A DNA stretch of 64,000 nucleotides from Bacillota bacterium. GTDB lineage: Bacteria > Bacillota > Clostridia > Lachnospirales > Lachnospiraceae. The stretch spans positions 55,704 through 119,703 of the forward strand of contig JAEYFP010000020.1 of NCBI GenBank assembly GCA_023402845.1, written 5' to 3'. Positions 58,635 through 64,000 of the stretch are shown piece by piece (the stretch's first letter is position 1; the number at the start of each line of letters is the position of its first letter). The notes below the pieces were generated by a model that saw only the letters and a list, made by a program, of their open reading frames with translations, was not told the DNA's origin and did no database searches. A program made the translations under genes and the position numbers.

Positions 58635-59159
58635 ATGGCAAATCCAATCATTACGATTACGATGGAAAACGGGGATGTGATGAAGGCTCAGCTGTATCCC
58701 GAAGCTGCGCCCAATACGGTTAACAACTTTATCAGCCTCGTGAAAGGGAATTATTATGACGGTCTGATTTTCCACAGGGTTATCAAGGGCTTCATGATTC
58801 AGGGCGGATGCCCCGACGGGACGGGCATGGGAGGCCCGGGCTACAGTATTAAGGGTGAATTTTCACAGAATGGCGTGAAAAATGAGTTGATCCACACGGA
58901 GGGTGTCCTTTCCATGGCAAGAGCGATGGACCCGGACTCGGCCGGCTCTCAGTTTTTCATCATGCATAAAAATTCTCCGCATCTGGACGGTGCTTATGCG
59001 GCATTCGGAAAGGTGATTGAGGGAATGGAAATTGTGAACAAGATTGCGGAAACGGATACGGATTTTTCCGACAGGCCAAGAACGCAGCAGAAGATTCAGT
59101 CGATGACAGTCGAAACTTTTGGCGAAGAATATCCGGAACCCGAAAAAACAGCAGATTGA
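58635..59159 (+). CDS. Peptidyl-prolyl cis-trans isomerase, cyclophilin type
   Basis: A 174-residue cytoplasmic cyclophilin without signal peptide. The active site is visible in order: FHRVIKGFMIQGG (arginine, phenylalanine, methionine and glutamine), MARAMDPDSAGSQFFIM and HLDGAYAAFGKVIEGMEIV. It speeds proline isomerisation during folding. ATG 58635 has AAGG eight bases upstream; GTG 58626 is an alternative start adding three residues. It is monocistronic. A hairpin of GGTATCTTTT (59169-59178) with AAAAGATGCC (59192-59201) follows the stop codon but lacks a T run. Confidence 0.95.
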   Translation: MANPIITITMENGDVMKAQLYPEAAPNTVNNFISLVKGNYYDGLIFHRVIKGFMIQGGCPDGTGMGGPGYSIKGEFSQNGVKNELIHTEGVLSMARAMDPDSAGSQFFIMHKNSPHLDGAYAAFGKVIEGMEIVNKIAETDTDFSDRPRTQQKIQSMTVETFGEEYPEPEKTAD

Positions 59160-59288
59160 CAACAAAATAGGTATCTTTTTAAATTATTTTATAAAAGATG
59201 CCGAAACAAGGGAGAATATGGGGAAAAATAGGGTTTTGCGTTCATGGAATGTTCATATTTAATTTAAAAAAGTTTCATTTACATAACA

Positions 59289-59452
59289 TTGTTTAGACAT
59301 TTGTCTGGGCTATACTAAGACCATAAGATAAAGCAAAGCAAACAAAACTTAAAAACGCCAAACTCATAGTAACATTACTATTAAAATACTTTTTCATAAT
59401 AAATGCCAAGTGACCCGGTCACTTGGCATCCTCCCTTTTTAGGGCTTTTTTT
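59289..59452 (+). ncRNA. Possible small RNA between the cyclophilin and GNAT genes
   Basis: This 330-base gap has no gene. TTGTTT (59289-59294) and TATACT (59311-59316), spacer 16, form a promoter. About 110 A-rich bases later come two hairpins: a perfect ATGCCAAGTGACC (59403-59415) with GGTCACTTGGCAT (59417-59429), then CCCT/AGGG around TTTT with seven T (59433-59452), a clear terminator. The product would be about 130 bases and end before the GNAT ribosome site, so it is either an independent RNA or a terminated leader. No known RNA family was recognised. Confidence 0.4.
59433..59452 (+). terminator. Intrinsic terminator upstream of the GNAT gene
   Basis: CCCT (59433-59436), loop TTTT, AGGG (59441-59444), C and seven T, directly after a 13-base-pair hairpin at 59403-59429. 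Confidence 0.75.
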
Positions 59453-59489
59453 GATTAAGTAGGAAACATTCTTAATGAGGAGGCAGCAG

Positions 59490-60329
59490 ATGTGCCTGCA
59501 AACAATTATAATAGAGATCGGACAATTACATACAGGGGATGAACGCGCACAGTGGGAAAGGCAGCTGTATAGGGAACGGCCGGACTGGAGGGTGACGGAT
59601 GCCGCCGGCTTTATGCAGAATGGCGGCGCTTTCTTGATTACGGATGACAGAAAGGCAGCGGATTGGGCTTTGCAGCGGGGAATTGGTTTTGCGGTTTATT
59701 TAAGTGAAGCGGGCAGGGGACAGAACTTCCCGGAGGCACTCTATTGTATCGAGGAGCTGTCTGCGTTGGATGCGAGGCAGCTTGAGCGGATGTATCGGCG
59801 TTTTCACGGGCTTCCATGGACCATTCTTGAGACAAGGCGCTGCATCGTACGGGAAATTACGCCGGAGGATGTGGACGCACTGTATGAGATCTATGCCGAT
59901 AAAGAGATTATCCGGTATACGGAAGATTTATTTGAATCCCGGGCAAGGGAACTTGCTTATACAAAGGATTATATAAAACAGCAGTATCGTTTTTATGAAT
60001 ACGGCATGTGGGTTGTTATCCGCAAGGGGGACGGGCGTCTGATCGGGCGCGCCGGGCTTTCCGTTCGTGCCGGCTATGAGGAAGCGGAGCTTGGCTATGT
60101 AATTGCCATGGATTGTCAGGGGCAGGGCTATGCGAGGGAGGTATGTACGGCCATTCTTTCTTATGCGGTGCAGGAGCTTGGAATGACAAGGCTCAATGCC
60201 TTTACAAGAAGAGAGAATAAAGCGTCGGTATCGCTGCTCAGAGGTCTCGGGTTTTTTAAGGCCGGAAAGGCCGATATTGACGGCATTCCGCATGAGCGAT
60301 ATTTGTTTTCAAAAAATGTGGATAAATGA
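59490..60329 (+). CDS. GNAT family N-acetyltransferase (RimJ/RimL-like) with N-terminal extension
   Basis: A 279-residue protein. The C-terminal half (from about residue 110) is a GNAT domain: TRRCIVREITPEDVDALYEI, WVVIRKGDGRLIGRAGL, AELGYVIAMDCQGQGYAREV with the acetyl-CoA loop Q-G-Q-G-Y-A, and TRRENKASVSLLRGLGFFKA. The N-terminal 110 residues have no clear family; WRVTDAAGFMQNGGAFLITD and ADWALQRGIGFAVYL suggest a small alpha/beta domain resembling a phosphatase-like or receiver-like fold. ATG 59490 follows GAGGAGG by six bases; ATG 59475 lies within that site. The substrate is unknown. Confidence 0.88.
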   Translation: MCLQTIIIEIGQLHTGDERAQWERQLYRERPDWRVTDAAGFMQNGGAFLITDDRKAADWALQRGIGFAVYLSEAGRGQNFPEALYCIEELSALDARQLERMYRRFHGLPWTILETRRCIVREITPEDVDALYEIYADKEIIRYTEDLFESRARELAYTKDYIKQQYRFYEYGMWVVIRKGDGRLIGRAGLSVRAGYEEAELGYVIAMDCQGQGYAREVCTAILSYAVQELGMTRLNAFTRRENKASVSLLRGLGFFKAGKADIDGIPHERYLFSKNVDK

Positions 60330-60350
60330 TGCATTTCTTTAAAATATTGT

Positions 60351-60379
60351 TTGACGTTCAGGGCAATCAATGATAAATT
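60351..60379 (+). promoter_or_regulatory. Promoter with long leader before the decarboxylase beta-subunit gene
   Basis: TTGACG (60351-60356), a 17-base spacer and TAAATT (60374-60379) preceded by TG. Transcription would start near 60386, leaving about 210 untranslated bases before ATG 60597. I found no known riboswitch pattern in that leader. Confidence 0.6.
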
Positions 60380-60596
60380 AATAGTAGCGGTTTTTTGCAT
60401 AAAGATACATCATGATAATGGCAGTAATATAGCAAACTATCAGCATTCTGGCTCTTCTTGAAATGACAAGGCTTATATTTCTCGGTCCGGGGAGGCATGA
60501 GTCTATTTTTTTGCAGAGGGGCAGGGTTGCTGCAGCAGTATTGTCCGGTATGTATCTAAAGAATAAATGATTAACGCAAAACAGGAGGGAGAAATA

Positions 60597-61733
60597 ATGG
60601 ATTTTCTAGTTTCAGGACTGCTGTCGGTTACCTGGCAGCAATGCGTAATGTATGTGGTGGGCGCTGTATTGATTTATCTGGCGCTGGCGAAGGACTTTGA
60701 GCCGTCGCTGCTTATGCCGATGGGTTTTGGTGCGATCCTTGTGAACCTGCCGGCATCCGGTGCTATCAATCAGGTGATGGAAGGGATCGGAGAAACAACC
60801 GGTATTGTTGAATGGCTCTTTGATGTGGGAATCGAGGCTTCCGAGGCACTTCCGCTTCTTTTATTTATCGGTATCGGTGCGATGATGGATTTTGGCCCGC
60901 TGCTTTCACAGCCGGTATTGTTCTTATTCGGTGCAGCGGCACAGTTCGGTATTTTCTTTGCGCTTTGCGTAGCGACACTGATGGGCTTTGACTTGAGAGA
61001 TGCTGCTTCTATCGGTATTATCGGTGCGGCGGACGGCCCGACCTCCATTCTTGTTTCGCAGATATTCGGCTCTAAGTATGTGGGGGCCATTGCGGTGGCG
61101 GCGTATTCCTATATGGCACTCGTTCCTGTCGTACAGCCTTTTGCAATCAAACTTGTTACGACAAAGAAGGAAAGATGCATCAAGATGAAGTACAATCCGA
61201 AGTCCGTATCCAAGACGACGAGGATTCTGTTCCCGATTATTGTAACAATTATTGCGGGACTTGTAGCGCCGATGTCCGTATCGCTTGTAGGATTCCTGAT
61301 GTTTGGTAATCTGATCAGAGAATGCGGTGCACTTGAAAGCTTGTCGAATACGGCACAGACGGATCTTGCAAATCTGGTTACCCTGCTTCTTGGAATCACG
61401 ATTTCCTTCAGTATGCGTGCGGAGCAGTTCGTAACTGTCAACACAATCATGATTATGGGAATTGGCTTAATTGCATTTGTATTTGATACGATCGGTGGGG
61501 TATTGTTTGCAAAGCTCATCAATTTGTTCAGAAAAGAAAAGCTCAATCCGATGATCGGTGCTGCGGGTATTTCCGCATTCCCGATGTCTTCCCGTGTTGT
61601 TCAGAAGATGGCACTGAAGGAAGATCCGACAAACGTAATTATCATGCATGCGGCAGGCGCAAACGTGTCCGGCCAGATCGCATCTGTTGTGGCGGGCGGT
61701 ATGATTATGAGCTTGATTTCTAGCTACTTATAG
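60597..61733 (+). CDS. oadB: Sodium-translocating decarboxylase, beta subunit (OadB/GcdB/MmdB family)
   Basis: A 378-residue membrane protein with about nine to eleven segments. GIIGAADGPTSILVSQIFGS carries the conserved aspartate of the sodium path, LLLFIGIGAMMDFGPLL and GNLIRECGALESL are typical, and AGISAFPMSSRVVQKMALKE matches the family end. The subunit couples decarboxylation of a carboxybiotin group to sodium export. ATG 60597 follows AGGAGGGAG; an in-frame start at 60567 is less likely. The alpha (carboxyltransferase) and biotin subunits are not in the window. A short partner gene follows 15 bases later. Confidence 0.94.
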   Translation: MDFLVSGLLSVTWQQCVMYVVGAVLIYLALAKDFEPSLLMPMGFGAILVNLPASGAINQVMEGIGETTGIVEWLFDVGIEASEALPLLLFIGIGAMMDFGPLLSQPVLFLFGAAAQFGIFFALCVATLMGFDLRDAASIGIIGAADGPTSILVSQIFGSKYVGAIAVAAYSYMALVPVVQPFAIKLVTTKKERCIKMKYNPKSVSKTTRILFPIIVTIIAGLVAPMSVSLVGFLMFGNLIRECGALESLSNTAQTDLANLVTLLLGITISFSMRAEQFVTVNTIMIMGIGLIAFVFDTIGGVLFAKLINLFRKEKLNPMIGAAGISAFPMSSRVVQKMALKEDPTNVIIMHAAGANVSGQIASVVAGGMIMSLISSYL

Positions 61734-61748
61734 GAGGTGACAGAACTG

Positions 61749-61874
61749 ATGGAAAACAATTTTTTGATTTCTCTTGCAGTTATGGGAAAAGGCATGCTTG
61801 GTATCTTTACGGTAATCATTCTGATCATGCTCGTTGTGATGATCCTTTCTAAATTAACGAAGGATAAAGAGTAA
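61749..61874 (+). CDS. Short single-span membrane protein, minimal OadG-like gamma subunit
   Basis: A 41-residue peptide MENNFLISLAVMGKGMLGIF, then a hydrophobic stretch (TVIILIMLVVMILSKL) and the charged end TKDKE. Position, size of the membrane helix and the G-K-G-M-L-G-I-F motif resemble the N-terminal membrane part of OadG gamma subunits, which hold the decarboxylase complex together; the usual soluble tail is missing. AGGAGGTGA lies 11 bases before ATG 61749. It directly follows oadB, so the two are co-transcribed. Confidence 0.75.
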   Translation: MENNFLISLAVMGKGMLGIFTVIILIMLVVMILSKLTKDKE

Positions 61875-61967
61875 GATATAAAGGAATAACTGGATTTTAT
61901 GAATGACATATGGTATAATTTCACACAGAAGAGATTTTAACCTTTGTGTGGAAATTACATGACGGGT

Positions 61968-61999
61968 AATAGGATATTAATGCAGATTAATATCCTATT
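61968..61999 (+). other. Perfect hairpin between the decarboxylase and glycosyltransferase genes
   Basis: AATAGGATATTAA (61968-61980) pairs with TTAATATCCTATT (61987-61999) around six bases. The tail is T-poor, so termination is uncertain. It also lies about 12 bases before the AGGTGG ribosome site of the next gene. Confidence 0.55.
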
Positions 62000-62022
62000 C
62001 TCTATTATAATCAGGTGGTGTG

Positions 62023-62997
62023 ATGGCGAGACTGGCAGTAGTGGTGCCCTGCTATAATGAAGAGGCTGTTCTTAAGCAATCTGTTTTGGAATTGTCTCAG
62101 ATACTGCAGGGACTGATTGCAAAAGAAAAGATTTCCGGGGACAGCTTTCTTTTATTTGTTGATGACGGAAGCAGAGACCGGACCTGGGAACTGATCGAAA
62201 ACTTTCATAAAGAAAATAAACTTGTTTCAGGCTTAAAGCTTGCGGGAAATGTAGGTCATCAAAATGCACTTCTTGCAGGCTTATTGTCGATAAAGGATAA
62301 GGTGGATATCAGTATTTCAATTGATGCCGATTTGCAGGACGATATCGGCGTGATTGAGGAAATGGTGGCTCGTTATGCCGAAGGCTGTGATATTGTATAC
62401 GGTGTGCGCAGCGCAAGAAAGACGGATACATTTTTCAAACGTGTAACTGCCGAGGGCTTTTATAAGATGATGAGGCTCCTGGGCGTCAAAAGTGTTTATA
62501 ATCATGCCGATTTCCGGCTGATGAGCAGCCGTGCTCTTGCAGGGCTGTCCGAATATAAAGAACGCAATCTCTTTCTGCGCGGAATTGTGCCGATGATCGG
62601 TTTTCAGACGGCTTGTGTCTACTATGAGCGCAAGGAACGCATGGCTGGCGAATCCAAATATCCGTTGAAAAAGATGCTCAGTTTTGCTTTTGACGGTGTG
62701 ACATCTTTCAGTATCAAGCCGATGAACTTTATTATGGGAACCGGCATTTTTATGATTATTCTCACGATAGCGGCGGGTGTTTATGCGCTTGTGTCTTACA
62801 CGACCGGAAATGTTGTGAGCGGCTGGACCTCTCTGATTTTGTCACTGTGGCTGATCGGCGGAATGGTGCTGTTTTCTCTCGGCTTAGTCGGACAATATAT
62901 CGGAAAGATTTATATAGAGGTAAAGGAACGGCCCCGCTACCTCATTGAAAAAGAACTGTCGCATGAGAAAAGTGGTCTGGAGGAAAGCAATTTATGA
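62023..62997 (+). CDS. Membrane glycosyltransferase family 2 (GtrB/DPM1-like)
   Basis: A 324-residue protein. The GT2 catalytic domain spans about residues 1-225: VVVPCYNEEAVLKQS, FLLFVDDGSRDRTWE, SISIDADLQDDIGVIEEMV with the D-x-D metal site, and YERKERMAGESKYPLKKML (the R/K-x-x-G-x-S-K-Y motif typical of polyprenyl-phosphate glycosyltransferases). Two C-terminal membrane segments (about 230-255 and 265-295) follow. It probably moves a sugar from an NDP donor to undecaprenyl phosphate. AGGTGG precedes ATG 62023. The next gene overlaps by four bases. Confidence 0.92.
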   Translation: MARLAVVVPCYNEEAVLKQSVLELSQILQGLIAKEKISGDSFLLFVDDGSRDRTWELIENFHKENKLVSGLKLAGNVGHQNALLAGLLSIKDKVDISISIDADLQDDIGVIEEMVARYAEGCDIVYGVRSARKTDTFFKRVTAEGFYKMMRLLGVKSVYNHADFRLMSSRALAGLSEYKERNLFLRGIVPMIGFQTACVYYERKERMAGESKYPLKKMLSFAFDGVTSFSIKPMNFIMGTGIFMIILTIAAGVYALVSYTTGNVVSGWTSLILSLWLIGGMVLFSLGLVGQYIGKIYIEVKERPRYLIEKELSHEKSGLEESNL

Positions 62998-63857
62998 AAA
63001 AATGGGAAGTAGAAGGCAGAGCCATGCAGGACACAGGAATGTGCATGCTGCTCGGAGCACTGCTGGCCGGAGCGATCGTACTGGCAAACGGCGGAGAAGA
63101 GTTCTACGCCGAAAATCTCTTCATGCTGCTGGGAATTTTTATTTCCGTATTATTTGCGGGCTTCCGGCTTGTCAGTGTAGCGATCGTTTTAACTGGGATA
63201 CAGACCGTTTCCTTTATTGCCTATAAAATATATCTGTTTCTGGTGGCGGACGGCCGGATTGTGCTGATTTCGTATTTCTGGATTATGCTTCCGGCACTTG
63301 CGGTATTTGGCACCGTGCTTTTTATTAACGGGCTCAAACGGCTGCAGCTTGAAAATGAGGTGCTGCAGCGGCAAGTGGAGGAACTCGTCATGATTGATCC
63401 GCTGACCGGTTTTTATAATCTGCGCAGCATGTTCATGGACATCCAGACACAAATTTCTTATGCGGAACGTAATAATAATGAGATTTCTTTAATGATTTTA
63501 AAGCTGCGTTATCCGAAGGAGCTCAAAAGCGTGCTTAAGAAGCAGCAGTATGAGCAGCTGCTTCTTAAGCTTGCAAAATATGTGTATGATACGGTAAGGC
63601 TTGAGGATCGGGTTTACAGCATCGACCCCGAGGGGTCTCTTGGCATTATTCTGACCTGTGATAAAAAAGGAACGCAGGTGGTAGAGGTCAGGCTTCGGAA
63701 TAAGATTTCCGAACCTCTGGCATTTGCCGGCATCGCAACTTCTCCGATTCGTGTAGAAATCAAGATCGGCTGTCTGGAATATAAGAAAGAAGAATTCAAG
63801 AGGGATGCAAAGTTATTTAAAAAAAGAGTAGAAGAAGAAGTGGAATACGATATTTGA
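62994..63857 (+). CDS. Membrane protein with degenerate GGDEF domain
   Basis: A 287-residue protein with about four N-terminal membrane segments (to about residue 120), a short coiled coil (LKRLQLENEVLQRQVEELVM) and a GGDEF-like domain that starts with the usual MIDPLTGFYNLRSMFMD. The catalytic G-G-D/E-E-F position reads SIDPEGSLGIIL, so cyclic di-GMP synthesis is not expected. Such domains can act as ligand or protein-binding modules. The four-base overlap with the glycosyltransferase (ATGA) shows that the two are made together, and suggests that it governs or assists glycan synthesis or export. Confidence 0.85.
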   Translation: MKKWEVEGRAMQDTGMCMLLGALLAGAIVLANGGEEFYAENLFMLLGIFISVLFAGFRLVSVAIVLTGIQTVSFIAYKIYLFLVADGRIVLISYFWIMLPALAVFGTVLFINGLKRLQLENEVLQRQVEELVMIDPLTGFYNLRSMFMDIQTQISYAERNNNEISLMILKLRYPKELKSVLKKQQYEQLLLKLAKYVYDTVRLEDRVYSIDPEGSLGIILTCDKKGTQVVEVRLRNKISEPLAFAGIATSPIRVEIKIGCLEYKKEEFKRDAKLFKKRVEEEVEYDI

Positions 63858-64000
63858 ATTGAGAGAGAGGAACAAGTTTGAAACCAAAAAGTAGTGGCAG
63901 TTAATAAAAAAGCGCATAGCAAATAAGCCATTCATAATTAACAAATGACATAAATTACCATGATAGAATCAGGATTACTCAGTTACAACAGGATCATCGA
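63858..64000. other. Window end, no complete gene seen
   Basis: GAGAGAGGAAC precedes TTG 63878, which opens an eight-codon frame MKPKSSGS ending at TAA 63902-63904. Beyond it stop codons occur in all plus frames, until ATG 63956 opens a frame that runs to the end of the window (MIESGLLSYNRII) without a ribosome site. Either the next gene starts further on, or the short frame is the start of a broken one. Confidence 0.4.

Noticed and set aside
59323..59452. Cyclic di-GMP or other known riboswitch before the GNAT gene
   Set aside because: The conserved GEMM-type core (CACGCACAGGGCAAACC pattern) is not present, and no other known riboswitch consensus could be matched by eye.
1..64000. Prophage, transposon, tRNA or rRNA genes
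   Set aside because: No integrase, transposase, terminal repeat, cloverleaf or ribosomal RNA stretch was found on either strand.

Overview
The window looks like chromosomal DNA of a low-to-mid GC Clostridia bacterium, most likely a Lachnospiraceae member. Support comes from the AGGAGG-type ribosome binding sites, the lipoprotein-anchored sugar ABC transporters, YesM/YesN-type two-component systems, a CIRCE-controlled hsp20, and the block uvrC-hprK-glcK-murB-rapZ-whiA-HPr(Crh-like). No rRNA, tRNA, CRISPR array, phage or insertion sequence was recognised. The assignment is by gene order and protein character only.

Layout. (1) 1-8988, plus strand: an accessory carbohydrate locus with the end of one class III (CaiB/BaiF) CoA-transferase, a YhcH/YiaL-type sugar protein, two bacterial-microcompartment (BMC) shell-domain proteins, two more CaiB/BaiF CoA-transferases, an L-rhamnose-mutarotase-like protein, and a complete rhamnose/AI-2-type ABC importer (lipoprotein, double ATPase, two permeases). 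It ends at a strong terminator. This combination is the best candidate in the window for an undescribed system. (2) 9050-11359: remnant of a surface protein, a membrane-bound LuxR regulator with a 7TMR-DISM-like sensor, and a divergent AbrB-type protein. (3) 11641-17076: a HutC-type regulator, a second ABC importer and a metallophosphoesterase, probably for a phosphorylated organic compound. (4) 17264-19649: ECF sigma factor and DUF4179 anti-sigma-like protein, then hsp20 under a CIRCE element. (5) 19805-28598: DUF1846 protein, sugar nucleotidyltransferase, CTP synthase, an MBOAT/SGNH acyl-transfer pair, and a variant FtsH.

(6) 28757-38154: a sugar-sensing and uptake regulon. A membrane-anchored binding protein, YesM-type kinase, YesN-type regulator and a second binding lipoprotein precede a ChvE-MmsA-MmsB multiple-monosaccharide importer. 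(7) 38374-45270: uvrC, then hprK, glucokinase, murB, rapZ, whiA and an HPr paralogue whose His15 is Glu (Crh-like), which places the Ser-kinase and its likely substrate in the same cluster. (8) 45476-54363: two ABC exporter modules, one next to a TetR regulator and one next to a NarL-type two-component system; the ATPase of the second module has lost its signature and H-loop motifs. A lipid kinase and a GT-C-like membrane protein follow. (9) 57036-63857: an AGCS amino-acid/sodium symporter, a cyclophilin, a possible small RNA, a GNAT enzyme, a sodium-pump decarboxylase beta subunit with a 41-residue partner, and a membrane glycosyltransferase overlapping a degenerate GGDEF protein.

The main themes are sugar acquisition and sensing (three ABC importers with their sensors), carbon catabolite signalling (HPrK plus Crh-like HPr), and envelope modification or export. 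All functional statements rest on reading of motifs and gene order; no database search was run.
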